DNA of 64,000 nucleotides from DATJBF01 sp035515475 (GCA_035515475.1 DATJBF010000070.1:1-64000), one strand, 5' to 3'. Positions 25,525 to 34,730 are shown, numbered from the stretch's first letter. The notes: generated by a model not told the origin, from the letters alone. Numbers and translations: made by a program.

Positions 25525-27198
25525 CTAGAACCGGAAGACGTAGTACCGTTCATTGCGTACCGGTCCGAATGCGAACGGGAGCGGACCCCACAGATCCGCG
25601 TAGAAACCCGCTGCCGACTCCGGGCGCATCGTTGACAGCCACCGACAAACATGCAAATCGACCCACCCGAAGGGCTTCAGATTCTCCAAGGGCAACGCGT
25701 TCACGTCGGTGTTGTTCTCGGGCAGTACGACAAATGCGCCGGCGGGGATGGTTAAATTGAACAGATCGATCGGCTTGCATCCATAGGATTCCATGTAGTA
25801 CTGGAATCCCCAGTGTCCCGCGAACCACACGGGGCCCTGACCGCCGAATTTCTTGAAAATGGCCCTCGCGGCGGTGCGGGCACTATTTGCGAGCCGGTAA
25901 TCGGAGTGAGCGGCTGACAGGGCGAGCACGGCTGCGGGAATAAGCGCGCCCAGTGCCGTGTATAATCGTCTGGCTCCCGATTGAGAAGACGGGCGGCGAC
26001 AGGCCACTCGTCGGGCCAACAAGATCGCCAGCGCGGGCATCATGGGGAGCAGCGCGCGCCCGGTTATCGCCCAATTGAAGTACGTGGCGAACGCAAACGT
26101 GCCGATGATCCACAGTGCCAACAGCGCCGACTCGGCATCTCTGGTTCTTCCCCATTCCGTGACAACAAGGCCAAACAGGCTGGCGCCTCCCATGACGAAC
26201 AAGCCATACTGCAACGGGATCAACCAGTGCGCTGGACCGGCGGACGGCAGCGCATGGGTTCCGATTCTGGCGGAGAAATACGCGAGCAGGGCCACCGCCG
26301 TCGCGCCCCCAGCCAGGCCGAGCCACGTTCTGCGAGACCAGAGGAAAGGCGCCAGGAACAACACCGGCGCGCAACAACCTCCCGCGAACGCCAGGCCAAT
26401 CAACGTCCTCGTCCACACCGACGCGCCGCCGCTTTGACGAACCCGGGGCGCAAATGCGATCGCGTACAGCAGGACGCCTTTCCCGTACGCCGCGCGCGTG
26501 ACGCAGTCGTACACGATCGCCGCCGCGACGGGGATCAATAGGTAGGCGGCCCACCAGCCGAGCCGTCGCTTCTTGATGGCGGAATACGCCAGCAACAAGC
26601 CGGGAAGAACGATGGCGAAATACTTCGTCAGCAATGCGGCGGCCATCAGGAGACCGGACACCAGAAGCGACCCGTGAGAGTCTCGCTGCATCCCGTCAAT
26701 CCAGAAGACGATTGCCCAAACCAGGAACGCCGTCATCGTTGTGTCGCACATCATCGTGGTGCTGGACACTAGGAAGGCCGGCGTGACCAACACCGTCAGA
26801 CCGGCGAACATCGGGTTCGAGCCAAGCTGACGGGCCAGGTAATAGGTGCCCAAGATGGCCGCGATTGCCGGGAGAAGGAGTCCGATGTGCGCCGCCCGTT
26901 CGCCCCAGCCGAACCACCGGCCGATCTGGGCCAGGTAATACGATGCCAACGGCGGATTCTGATCGACCGCGGCCATGGGCATTTGGGTGATATTCCAATT
27001 GACGCTGAACCCGTAGGGATCCAGGGGATGGGTTTGAATGCGCCGCGCAACCCAGAGGAACAAGGGATCATCGATGTGAACGGCTTTGTCGGAAAACGGC
27101 ACGAGGCAGGCGACCACCGCAATGATGAGCAGCCAGAACGGATCGGCTACGATTCTTCGCAGCGGCTTCCAGCACGTCGGTTTCACCGGTGTGGACAT
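25525..27198 (-). CDS. GT-C (PMT/GT39-like) membrane glycosyltransferase
   Basis: 557 residues, unrelated in detail to the five-copy array. An N-terminal helix is followed by 'DKAVHIDDPLFLWVARRI' (Asp pair in the first periplasmic loop, as in GT-C enzymes) and 'DQNPPLASYYLAQIGRWFG'. About ten further hydrophobic segments follow, with 'MCDTTMTAFLVWAIVFW' and 'TKYFAIVLPGLLLAYS', then a soluble C-terminus (about 450-557) with 'WFAGHWGFQYYMESYG' and 'YYVFRF'. Probably transfers sugar from a lipid carrier outside the cytoplasm; acceptor unknown. An ACAGGA ribosome-binding site abuts the ATG. It is convergent with mocA, 30 nt away. Confidence 0.8.
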   Translation of the reverse strand: MSTPVKPTCWKPLRRIVADPFWLLIIAVVACLVPFSDKAVHIDDPLFLWVARRIQTHPLDPYGFSVNWNITQMPMAAVDQNPPLASYYLAQIGRWFGWGERAAHIGLLLPAIAAILGTYYLARQLGSNPMFAGLTVLVTPAFLVSSTTMMCDTTMTAFLVWAIVFWIDGMQRDSHGSLLVSGLLMAAALLTKYFAIVLPGLLLAYSAIKKRRLGWWAAYLLIPVAAAIVYDCVTRAAYGKGVLLYAIAFAPRVRQSGGASVWTRTLIGLAFAGGCCAPVLFLAPFLWSRRTWLGLAGGATAVALLAYFSARIGTHALPSAGPAHWLIPLQYGLFVMGGASLFGLVVTEWGRTRDAESALLALWIIGTFAFATYFNWAITGRALLPMMPALAILLARRVACRRPSSQSGARRLYTALGALIPAAVLALSAAHSDYRLANSARTAARAIFKKFGGQGPVWFAGHWGFQYYMESYGCKPIDLFNLTIPAGAFVVLPENNTDVNALPLENLKPFGWVDLHVCRWLSTMRPESAAGFYADLWGPLPFAFGPVRNERYYVFRF

Positions 27199-27323
27199 TC
27201 CTGTGCGAACGCCTGATCGCCTGTCCGGCGATGGAAAATCAACCGGAACGACGCGGCCTTTCTAGGGGATAACGTGATGGCGCGGCAAGTGTTTTCTGCG
27301 TTGCACGGGACCGACGGTGCGAC

Positions 27324-27352
27324 TTGCTTTCGGGGCGATCTGTCACTAGCCT
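27324..27352 (+). promoter_or_regulatory. Candidate promoter for tgt
   Basis: TTGCTT (27324-27329), a 17-nt spacer and TAGCCT (27347-27352). A start about 7 nt after the -10 would lie within 5 nt of the ATG at 27364, the start that best fits Tgt proteins. Confidence 0.5.
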
Positions 27353-27363
27353 TGATGGGCGAG

Positions 27364-28524
27364 ATGACTCCGGATTTCGAACTGATCGCTCGCGACACTC
27401 GCACGGCGGCGCGAGCAGGGCGGCTGCGGACGGCGCACGGCGTGGTCGAGACGCCGGTGTTTATGCCGGTGGGCACGCAGGCAACGGTCAAATGCATGGC
27501 ACCCCACGAGTTGCGCGAACTCGGCGCGCAAGTGATTTTGGGCAACACGTATCATCTCGTCGTCCGTCCGGGTACCGACCTCATTGCCAGGGCGGGAGGA
27601 CTGCACAAGTTTATGGGCTGGGACGGACCGATTCTGACCGACAGCGGCGGCTATCAGGTGTTCTCGCTGGCGAAGCTGCGCAAGATTTCGGCGGACGGCG
27701 TCGAGTTTCAGTCGCATGTGGATGGCGCGACGCTGTTTCTTGGGCCCCGCGAGGCGATCGCGGCCCAAGCGGCTCTGGGCAGCGATATTGCGATGGCATT
27801 TGACGAGTGTCCCCACTGGCCGTGTGACCGAGAATACGCTTGCAGTAGTCTGGAGCTGACATTACAGTGGGCGGCCCGCTGCAAGGGAGCTGTCAGCCAT
27901 CAGCCGTCAGCCGTCCGCGGGCGACAACTGCTCTTTGGAATTGTGCAGGGAAGCGTGTATCCCGACCTGCGCGAACGCGGCGCGCGCGAGTTGGTCGCGA
28001 TCGGTTTCGACGGTTATGCGATCGGCGGTGTCAGTGTGGGAGAGCCTCCTGCCGAGATGACCCGGCAGGTCGAGATGGCGGTGCCGTTTCTGCCACCGGA
28101 CAAACCACGTTACCTGATGGGCGTGGGCACGCCGCCACAAATGCTGGAGATGATCGCCCGCGGGGTGGACATGTTTGACTGCGTGCTGCCGACGCGGGTG
28201 GCCCGCAACGGGACGGTTTTTACGGCGCACGGCACGTACGCGATCAAGAACGCACACTGCCGCGAGAACTTCGAGCCGCTGGAAACGGGTTGTGAGTGTT
28301 ACGCGTGCCGCCAGTTCACTCGCGCCTATCTGCGGCACCTGTTTTGGGCCAACGAGATTCTCGGGCTGCGGCTGATGACGTGGCACAACCTGCACCTGTA
28401 CCTGAACACGTTGCAGCGTGCGCGCGCCGCCATTGCCGCCGGCACGTTCGACGATTTTCGGAGGAAATTTGTGGCGGAGTACCGCCGGGACTGTCAGCCG
28501 GAGTGCCGCGAGGAATCTCAGTAG
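27364..28524 (+). CDS. tgt: tRNA-guanine transglycosylase
   Basis: 386 residues. Exchanges guanine-34 for preQ1 in tRNAs with GUN anticodons during queuosine synthesis. The ATG at 27364 gives the family start 'MTPDFELIARDTRTAARAGRLRTAHG'; in-frame starts at 27355 and 27274 would add residues not seen in relatives. Motifs: 'DSGGYQVFSLAKLRKI', 'AMAFDECP' (active Asp region), 'LFGIVQGSVYPDLRERGARELV', 'YAIGGVSVGEP', 'MGVGTPPQMLEMIARGVDMFDCVLPTR', and zinc ligands in 'CECYACRQFTRAYLRHL'. A short run of heptamers is read through as 'SHQPSAVRG'. It precedes yajC-secDF, a common arrangement. Confidence 0.95.
   Translation: MTPDFELIARDTRTAARAGRLRTAHGVVETPVFMPVGTQATVKCMAPHELRELGAQVILGNTYHLVVRPGTDLIARAGGLHKFMGWDGPILTDSGGYQVFSLAKLRKISADGVEFQSHVDGATLFLGPREAIAAQAALGSDIAMAFDECPHWPCDREYACSSLELTLQWAARCKGAVSHQPSAVRGRQLLFGIVQGSVYPDLRERGARELVAIGFDGYAIGGVSVGEPPAEMTRQVEMAVPFLPPDKPRYLMGVGTPPQMLEMIARGVDMFDCVLPTRVARNGTVFTAHGTYAIKNAHCRENFEPLETGCECYACRQFTRAYLRHLFWANEILGLRLMTWHNLHLYLNTLQRARAAIAAGTFDDFRRKFVAEYRRDCQPECREESQ
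27892..27912 (+). repeat. Three tandem heptamers inside tgt
   Basis: GTCAGCC-ATCAGCC-GTCAGCC, in frame, in a loop just before 'LLFGIVQG'. The decamer AGCCATCAGC also occurs in the hairpin loop at 33039-33048. Confidence 0.6.
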
Positions 28525-28589
28525 TGGGGAACGAAACCCGTCGCGGTACCCGGGTGACACACATGCGAAGGAGCCGAGTGAATTGAGTT

Positions 28590-28949
28590 ATGAAACCATT
28601 TGAGTTGATTGCGATGGCACCGCCACCGGCGGGGACGGAGCAGGATCCTCGCGCGGGTCTGTTGCAGATGGTGGGGATGTTCGTGATTTTGGGCGTGATG
28701 TTCTATTTCCTGCTGATTCGTCCGCAACAGAAGCAACGCAAGGAACAGGAAAACCTGATCAAGAACGTAAAGAGCGGCGACAAGATTCTCATGAACAGCG
28801 GGATCTACGGCATCGTCACGAACGTAAAGGAGAAGACTCTGATGGTGAAGATCGCCGACAACGTCAAGGTCGAAGTTCTGAAGAGCGCCATCGGCTCGGT
28901 CGTCCAAAAATCCGTGGAAGCAGATGCTCCCGCGGTATCCCAGAAATAA
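28590..28949 (+). CDS. yajC: Preprotein translocase subunit YajC
   Basis: 119 residues. YajC is a small inner-membrane partner of SecDF in the Sec holotranslocon. One transmembrane helix (about 28-46, 'MVGMFVILGVMFYFLLIRPQQ') is followed by the diagnostic 'RPQQKQRKEQENLIKNVKSGDKI', then 'GIYGIVTNVKEKTLMVKIADNVKVEVLKSAIGSVV'. A slightly long, Pro/Gly-rich N-terminus precedes the helix; an internal ATG at 28614 is an alternative start. It lies 13 nt before secDF and 65 nt after tgt. Confidence 0.94.
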   Translation: MKPFELIAMAPPPAGTEQDPRAGLLQMVGMFVILGVMFYFLLIRPQQKQRKEQENLIKNVKSGDKILMNSGIYGIVTNVKEKTLMVKIADNVKVEVLKSAIGSVVQKSVEADAPAVSQK

Positions 28950-28962
28950 TCGCGGTTCACTC

Positions 28963-31248
28963 ATGAATAAACAATTCGCATGGAAATTCGGCATCGTCGC
29001 CGCCATTCTGGCCGCCTCGGTTTACTCGATGTGGCCGGTCGACAAGAAAATCAAGCTCGGCCTGGACCTCAAAGGCGGCACGTCGTTCCTGCTGCAGATG
29101 GATTTGTCGAAGATCGACGTGACGGGGCGCGGGCAAGCGATTCGGCAGGCGGTGGAGATCATCCGCAAGCGCGTCGATCGCTTCGGTGTGGCCGAGCCCA
29201 TCATTCAGCCCGTCGGCGAGAATCGCATTCTGGTGCAATTGCCCGGCTTGGCCGAGCAACGTCAGGCCGAGGCGCGCCAGACGATCGAGCGCACGGCGTA
29301 CCTGGAGTTCCGTCTGGTTCACGAACGCAACGAGGAATTGGTGGCGGAGTCCGTGTCGGATCCGCGTTTCGTTCCACCGGTCGGCTACCAGAAACTGGTC
29401 CGGGAAGAAACGCGCGACGGTCGTCTCGTCAAGCAGACGTATTTTGTGAAGGTGCGGCCCGAGTTGACCGGCAAACACGTCGACCGCGCCTACGTGCAGT
29501 ACAGCGAGATCGGGCAGCCGTACGTGGCCCTGAGCTTCGATCCGGAAGGGGCCGCGATTTTCGCCCGGGTCACGTCGGCCAACGTCGGCCGCAAACTGGC
29601 CATTGTGCTCGACGGCGAGCTTTATTCCGCTCCCGTGATTCAGGACGCGATTACGGGAGGGCACGCACAGATCACGGGCAACTTCAGCGTGCCCGAGGCC
29701 CAGGAGTTGGCCAACGTGCTGGAGAACCCGCTCGAAGCGCCCGTGAAAGTGATGGAAACGCGTAGCGTCGATCCGTCACTGGGCCGGGATTCGATCAACA
29801 GCGGCATCCGGGCGGCGCTGGTCGGGTCCGTGGCAGTGGTGGTGTTCATGGCGGCGTACTATCTGGTCGCGGGCGTGGTGGCGGATCTGGCGCTGCTGTT
29901 GAACATGGTGATCCTGATCGGCGTGCTCGCCATGTTCGGGTTTACCCTGACGCTGCCGGGCATCGCCGGCATCGTGCTGACCGTCGGCATGGCGGTGGAT
30001 GCCAACGTGCTGATCTACGAACGCGTCCGCGAGGAGTTGGCGGCCAACAAGCCGTTGCGCGCGGCCATTGCCGCGGGGTATCAGCGGGCGTTTGTCGTCA
30101 TTTTCGACTCGAACTTCACCACGATCATGACCGCAGTAATCCTGATCTGGCTGGGGAGCGGACCCGTCAAGGGCTTCGGGGTGACGCTCACGATCGGTTT
30201 GCTGGCCAACATCTTCGCCGCGGTGTTCGTGACGCGCTGGGTGTTCGACTGGTTGGTGATGAAGGGCTGGATGAAGTCGTTCAACATGTTGCACGTGTTC
30301 CGTCATCTGCCGCACATCAACTTCCTCGGTGTGTGGAAGCTTGCCTTCGGACTCTCTTGGGTGCTCATTATCGTCGGCATGATCTCGTTCGTGCACCGGG
30401 GCGGACCGGACGTCGGCAAAGGAGCGGTTTACGGCATCGATTTTGCCGGGGGCGACACGGTGACCATGCACTTCGTGCAACGGGTGGACGAAGATAAACT
30501 GCGCAACGCGCTCAATGCCGCCGGGTTTTCCGAGTCGTACATCCAGTACCAGCGCAGTCTGTCGGGCGGCGCGGAGGTGCTGTCGATCAAGCTTCCGGAA
30601 GGGGCCTCGGAAAAGGTCGTGGCGATGTTGCAGGAGGATTTCCCGGCAGCGCAGCTGAAGGCCATCGGCACGGAGCACGTCGGCGCGGTGGTCGGGAAAG
30701 AATTGCTCAAGCAGGCGCTCTGGGCGGTGGCGGCGTCGCTGGTGGCGATTATGATCTACGTCGGGTTCCGCTTCGGCGAGTTTTCCTACGGTTTGGGGGC
30801 GCTGGTGTCGTTGATTCACGATGTGCTGATGACCATCGGCTGGTTCTGCCTTACGGGGCGCACCTTTTCGATGCCCGTGGTGGCGGCGGTGCTGACGCTC
30901 ATTGGTTATTCGATCAATGACACGATCGTCGTGTATGACCGGATTCGGGAAAACCGGAAGCTGACGGGTGGCCGGCTCAACTATTTCGACCTCATCAACC
31001 GCAGTGTGAACGAGACGCTGTCGCGGACGATTCTGACGGCCGGGACGGTGTTCCTGTGCTCGGTCGCGCTGTACGGGTTTGGGGGCAGCGTGATCAACGA
31101 CTTCGCGTTCTGCTTTATGGTGGGCGTGCTGACGGGTACGTACTCGTCGGTCTACATCGCCAGTCCGGTGGTGTTGTGGTTTCACCGGGCCGAAGCGTCC
31201 CGAGCGAGCAAGGCCGCCGCCAAGAAACCGCAGCCCGCCAAAGCCTGA
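28963..31248 (+). CDS. secDF: Protein translocase SecDF (fused SecD and SecF)
   Basis: 761 residues. SecDF uses the proton gradient to pull proteins through the Sec channel. The SecD half (1-440) has helix 1, 'LGLDLKGGTSFLLQ', a large periplasmic P1 domain, 'SFDPEGAAIFARVTSANVGRKLAIVLDGELYSAPVI', and five helices with 'GIVLTVGMAVDANVLIYERVREEL'. The SecF half (from about 445) has 'YGIDFAGGDTVTMHF' and 'LTLIGYSINDTIVVYDRIRENR'. The fusion is uninterrupted, as in Bacillus and many PVC bacteria. The ATG at 28963 was chosen over 28924, which overlaps yajC. It ends in an Ala/Lys-rich tail. Confidence 0.96.
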   Translation: MNKQFAWKFGIVAAILAASVYSMWPVDKKIKLGLDLKGGTSFLLQMDLSKIDVTGRGQAIRQAVEIIRKRVDRFGVAEPIIQPVGENRILVQLPGLAEQRQAEARQTIERTAYLEFRLVHERNEELVAESVSDPRFVPPVGYQKLVREETRDGRLVKQTYFVKVRPELTGKHVDRAYVQYSEIGQPYVALSFDPEGAAIFARVTSANVGRKLAIVLDGELYSAPVIQDAITGGHAQITGNFSVPEAQELANVLENPLEAPVKVMETRSVDPSLGRDSINSGIRAALVGSVAVVVFMAAYYLVAGVVADLALLLNMVILIGVLAMFGFTLTLPGIAGIVLTVGMAVDANVLIYERVREELAANKPLRAAIAAGYQRAFVVIFDSNFTTIMTAVILIWLGSGPVKGFGVTLTIGLLANIFAAVFVTRWVFDWLVMKGWMKSFNMLHVFRHLPHINFLGVWKLAFGLSWVLIIVGMISFVHRGGPDVGKGAVYGIDFAGGDTVTMHFVQRVDEDKLRNALNAAGFSESYIQYQRSLSGGAEVLSIKLPEGASEKVVAMLQEDFPAAQLKAIGTEHVGAVVGKELLKQALWAVAASLVAIMIYVGFRFGEFSYGLGALVSLIHDVLMTIGWFCLTGRTFSMPVVAAVLTLIGYSINDTIVVYDRIRENRKLTGGRLNYFDLINRSVNETLSRTILTAGTVFLCSVALYGFGGSVINDFAFCFMVGVLTGTYSSVYIASPVVLWFHRAEASRASKAAAKKPQPAKA

Positions 31249-31290
31249 TGAGGAAATGGTTTCTGGTTCGTGGTGCATGAACCATTACCC

Positions 31291-33015
31291 ATGGCCCGTT
31301 CCTTACTGAAGCGGTGGGTGATTGCCAACTCCGAACCCGCGCGGACGCGAGCGTTGGCCCAGGCGGTCCGCATCCCGGCTCCTCTGGCGCAAGTTCTGAT
31401 CAACCGCGGTTATTGCGATCCCGCTGAGGCGGGACGCTTTCTCAATCCGCAGCTTCGGCAACTCCGCGATCCGTTCGAGTTGCCCGACATGGATGCGGCG
31501 GTGGCGCGCCTCGTGACGGCCATCGGCCGGCGCGAGCGGCTCGTGATTTATGGCGACTACGACGTGGATGGTGTCACCTCCAGCGCACTCTTGCTGCGCG
31601 TTCTCCGGGCCGCCGGTGCCGACGTGGGAAGTTTTCTTCCGCACCGCATGGACGAAGGCTACGGCCTCAGCCAGAATGGGGTGGCACGCTGTCTCCAGGA
31701 GCATGACCCCCGGCTGTTGGTCGCGGTCGACTGCGGCACCAGTTCCGTTCACGAGATCGCCGAGCTGAAGAAGCGCCACATCGACACGATCGTCCTCGAC
31801 CATCACGAACCGCCCGACCAATTGCCGGAGTGCGTGGCGGTGGTGAACCCCAAGCGGTCGGTGGAGCGTCGGAGCGACGGGGGGTCAGCGCGCGCAGACT
31901 CCTGCGAGCCGTTGGCCAGCGTGGGCGTGTCGTTCAAGCTCGCGCACGCGCTGTTCAAGCGCGAACGTCATCTGGCGAAAGCGGTCGACTTGCGCGAGCA
32001 TCTCGACCTCGTGGCGGTCGGAACGGTCGCGGACGTTGTGCCGCTGACCGGCGAGAACCGGATCCTGGTGAGGTCGGGACTGGAGCGGTTGCCGCGCACG
32101 CGGAAGGTCGGGTTGCGGGCGTTGCTCAACGTGGCGGACGTGCCGGACAAGGTGGGTCCCTATCACATCGGGTTCCGTCTTGGGCCGCGCTTGAACGCTG
32201 CCGGGCGGTTGGCGGACGCGATGGCCGCGCTGGAATTGTTGCTGACCGAGAACGCGGCGCGCGCGGACGAACTGGCCCGGCTGCTCGACGAGCACAATGC
32301 CGAGCGCCAGCAAATTGAAGAACGCATCTCCGAGGAAGCCCTGGCAGAGGCCGCGCGGCGGGAAACGGATCGGGTCCTCGTGCTGGCAAATCCCGAGTGG
32401 CACGCCGGCGTGATCGGCATCGTCGCCTCGCGGATAGCGCAGCAATATCATCGGCCGACCGTGATGATTGGCGAGGGTGGCAAAGGGTCATGCCGCAGCA
32501 TTGGCGGCTTCTCGATGGTCGACGCGCTGTCGCACTGCGCGTCGGTGCTCGAACGGTTCGGCGGCCACGAGATGGCGGCGGGGTTGAGCGTTCAAACGGG
32601 GAAGATTGCCGCCTTGCGTCGCCTGCTCAACGAACACGCGGCCCGCGTGCTCTCGGACGAAGATTTGCAGCCGCGTCTCCGCGTCGACGCGGTCGTCCGG
32701 CTCGACGAATTGGATGCCGAATTCTTCCAACATCTCGACCGTCTCGAACCGTGCGGCCAGGGCAACCCCGAGCCGACGTTCGCCGCGCAAGGTGTTCGGG
32801 TGCGCGGCACGCCGCGCGTGGTGGGCGCCGATCATCTGAAATTTTTCGTGCGAGACCCCGACAGCGGGATCGGGGCCGAAGCGATTTGGTGGAAAATGGC
32901 CGGACGCGAATTGCCGGGCGGGCCGCTGGATGTGGCGTTCCACGCCGAGTTGCACGAATACCGCGGCGAGCAGACCGTGCAGCTCAACGTGCGGGACGTC
33001 CGGCCGAATGGATAG
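31291..33015 (+). CDS. recJ: Single-stranded-DNA-specific exonuclease RecJ
   Basis: 574 residues. 5'-3' ssDNA exonuclease in recombination and mismatch repair. DHH-family motifs: 'YGDYDVDGVTSSALLLRVLR', 'VAVDCGTSS', 'TIVLDHHEPPDQLPECVAVVNPKR' and 'LDLVAVGTVADVVPLTGENR'. The DHHA1 part has 'FRLGPRLNAAGRLADAMAALELLL' and 'GGHEMAAGLSV'. The RecJ OB region ends the protein. An insertion-like stretch after 'NPKR' (about residues 191-205, 'SVERRSDGGSARADS') replaces the usual short loop. The ATG at 31291 lies directly after repeat-like DNA containing CATGAACCAT; an in-frame start at 31270 is less likely. Confidence 0.94.
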   Translation: MARSLLKRWVIANSEPARTRALAQAVRIPAPLAQVLINRGYCDPAEAGRFLNPQLRQLRDPFELPDMDAAVARLVTAIGRRERLVIYGDYDVDGVTSSALLLRVLRAAGADVGSFLPHRMDEGYGLSQNGVARCLQEHDPRLLVAVDCGTSSVHEIAELKKRHIDTIVLDHHEPPDQLPECVAVVNPKRSVERRSDGGSARADSCEPLASVGVSFKLAHALFKRERHLAKAVDLREHLDLVAVGTVADVVPLTGENRILVRSGLERLPRTRKVGLRALLNVADVPDKVGPYHIGFRLGPRLNAAGRLADAMAALELLLTENAARADELARLLDEHNAERQQIEERISEEALAEAARRETDRVLVLANPEWHAGVIGIVASRIAQQYHRPTVMIGEGGKGSCRSIGGFSMVDALSHCASVLERFGGHEMAAGLSVQTGKIAALRRLLNEHAARVLSDEDLQPRLRVDAVVRLDELDAEFFQHLDRLEPCGQGNPEPTFAAQGVRVRGTPRVVGADHLKFFVRDPDSGIGAEAIWWKMAGRELPGGPLDVAFHAELHEYRGEQTVQLNVRDVRPNG

Positions 33016-33029
33016 TCAGCAGTGGGTGA

Positions 33030-33057
33030 TGGTTCATGAGCCATCAGCCATGAACCA
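33030..33057. terminator. Hairpin between recJ and rpmB (repeat-derived)
   Basis: Perfect 9-bp arms TGGTTCATG / CATGAACCA around a 10-nt loop in the 48-bp gap between two convergent genes. It could act as a bidirectional terminator. The same words occur before recJ (GCATGAACCATTACCCATGG near 31276), so it also looks like a dispersed repeat. Confidence 0.5.
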
Positions 33058-33063
33058 CTTTCC

Positions 33064-33294
33064 CTACGCCACTTTGAGCACGCGACCGCTCTTGATGCAG
33101 TTGGTGCAGGCCTTGATCTTGCGGTGCGTACCGCCCACGACCGCGTGAACGACTTGAAGGTTGGGCTTGAACAACCGCGGCGTGATCGCCGTCACGTGTT
33201 GGCCGATGCCGCCCTTCTTCTTGGGCTGGCCGCGGCGCAGGATGCGGTTGCCGCGCACACCGCCCTTGCCGCAAATTTCACAACGTCGAGACAT
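33064..33294 (-). CDS. rpmB: 50S ribosomal protein L28
   Basis: 76 residues. Begins 'MSRRCEICGKGGVRGNRI', with 'RRFxPN'-type 'PRLFKPNLQVV' and 'KIKACTNCIKSGRVLKV'. Both CxxC pairs (Cys5/Cys8 and Cys50-region 'CTNC') are present, so this is the zinc-binding form. The ATG at 33294 is chosen by homology and a GGAG site; a longer frame to 33330 crosses the promoter. Confidence 0.97.
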   Translation of the reverse strand: MSRRCEICGKGGVRGNRILRRGQPKKKGGIGQHVTAITPRLFKPNLQVVHAVVGGTHRKIKACTNCIKSGRVLKVA

Positions 33295-33326
33295 GAGGTA
33301 ACTCCGTTTCTTTCTGAGAGCGGCGA

Positions 33327-33355
33327 ACAATAGCCAAAGTGCCGCGCCGTCGCAA
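33327..33355 (-). promoter_or_regulatory. Candidate promoter for rpmB
   Basis: Minus-strand TTGCGA, a 17-nt spacer and TATTGT, in the gap between glyS and rpmB. It gives a leader of about 26 nt with a GGAG ribosome-binding site. Confidence 0.55.
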
Positions 33356-33363
33356 GGGGAAAA

Positions 33364-34719
33364 TTAGCCGCGCAATTTCCGCGCGATGAGCGGCGCCAAT
33401 TCGGCGATCGGGATGCGGTCTTGCTTCATCGTGTCGCGGTCGCGGAGGGTCACGGTATCTTTCAGCTCCGGGCCCTTTTCGCCGAGCGTCTCAAAGTCGA
33501 TGGTCGCGCACCACGGCGTGCCCTGTTCATCCTGGTACCGGTAACGCTTGCCGATGTTGCCGCGGTCGTCCCACTCGGTGGTGACGTGCGGTTGCAGGAG
33601 TCGGAAGACCTCCTTGGCTTTCTCGACCAGCGGCGGTTTGTTGCGCAACAGGGGAAACACCGCCACTTTGACCGGCGCGATGCGCGGGGCGAAGCGCATG
33701 ACGACGCGCGTCTCCGTTTTGCCGCTGTCGTCGGCGATCGGTTCTTCGTCATACGCCGAGCAGATGAGCGCGAGGGCGATGCGGTCCACGCCGGCGGAGG
33801 GCTCGACGACGTGCGGGATGTATTTCTCCTTCGTCTCGTCGTCGAAATATTCCATGCTCTTGCCGGAAAACTTCTGGTGCTGGCTCAGGTCGAAATCACC
33901 GCGGGCGGCGATGCCTTCCAGTTCCTGCACGCCGAACGGAAACTCGAACATCACGTCCACGCAGGCGCTGGCATAGTGGGCGAGTTCCTCCTTCCTGTAA
34001 TTGTAGCAACTGAGCTTGTTGGCCGGCAGGCCGATGGACTCGTACCACTTCATCCGTTCTTTCACCCAGTATTCGTGCCAGCGGGAGTCCGTGCCGGGCT
34101 TGACAAAGAACTCCAGCTCCATCTGCTCGAACTCGCGGCTGCGGAAGGTGAAATTGCGCGGGTTGATTTCGTTGCGGAAGGCCTTGCCGATTTGCGCGAT
34201 GCCGAACGGGACTTTTTGGCGGGACACGCTGAGCACGTTGAGGAAGTCGGCGAAAATGGCCTGCGCCGTTTCGGGCCGTAGATAAGCGACGCTGGCGGCA
34301 TCCTCGACGGGGCCGACATTGGTCTTGAACATCAGATTGAACTTGCGCGCCTCGGTGAACTCGTGCGGGCCGCCTGCGGGGCATTTCGTGTCGGGCAACT
34401 GATCGGCCCGCCAGCGGCCCTTGCACTTTTTGCAGTCCACCATCGGGTCGGTGAACGCGGTCGTGTGTCCGCTGGCTTCCCAAACGCGGGGATGCGTGAT
34501 GATGGTGCCGTCGATGCCGACGACGTCGGTGCGGCTGCGGACCACGTCATTCCACCAGGCGTCCTTGATATTGCGTTTGAGCTCGGCGCCGGCTGGGCCG
34601 TAATCCCAAAACCCGTTGATGCCGCCGTAGATTTCGCTGGATTGGAAGACGAACCCGCGCCGTTTGCACAGCGCGACAATTTTGTCCATCAACGGCGGCG
34701 ATTGCTTCGGGGCTGACAT
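33364..34719 (-). CDS. glyS: Glycyl-tRNA synthetase (dimeric class II type)
   Basis: 451 residues. Charges tRNA-Gly with glycine. This is the single-chain alpha2 type, not the GlyQ/GlyS tetramer. Visible features: 'ALCKRRGFVFQSSEIYGGINGFWDYGPAGAELKRN', 'LMFKTNVGP', 'YLRPETAQAIFADF' and 'PFGIAQIGKAFRNEINPRN' (motif 2), 'FEQMELEFFV', and 'VEPSAGVDRIALALI' (motif 3), then an anticodon-binding domain. A 92-bp piece covering codons about 10-40 is duplicated upstream at 34980-35071. The start at 34719 is supported by a promoter-like pair 11 nt upstream. Confidence 0.96.
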   Translation of the reverse strand: MSAPKQSPPLMDKIVALCKRRGFVFQSSEIYGGINGFWDYGPAGAELKRNIKDAWWNDVVRSRTDVVGIDGTIITHPRVWEASGHTTAFTDPMVDCKKCKGRWRADQLPDTKCPAGGPHEFTEARKFNLMFKTNVGPVEDAASVAYLRPETAQAIFADFLNVLSVSRQKVPFGIAQIGKAFRNEINPRNFTFRSREFEQMELEFFVKPGTDSRWHEYWVKERMKWYESIGLPANKLSCYNYRKEELAHYASACVDVMFEFPFGVQELEGIAARGDFDLSQHQKFSGKSMEYFDDETKEKYIPHVVEPSAGVDRIALALICSAYDEEPIADDSGKTETRVVMRFAPRIAPVKVAVFPLLRNKPPLVEKAKEVFRLLQPHVTTEWDDRGNIGKRYRYQDEQGTPWCATIDFETLGEKGPELKDTVTLRDRDTMKQDRIPIAELAPLIARKLRG

Positions 34720-34730
34720 TGCGAGCGCGA

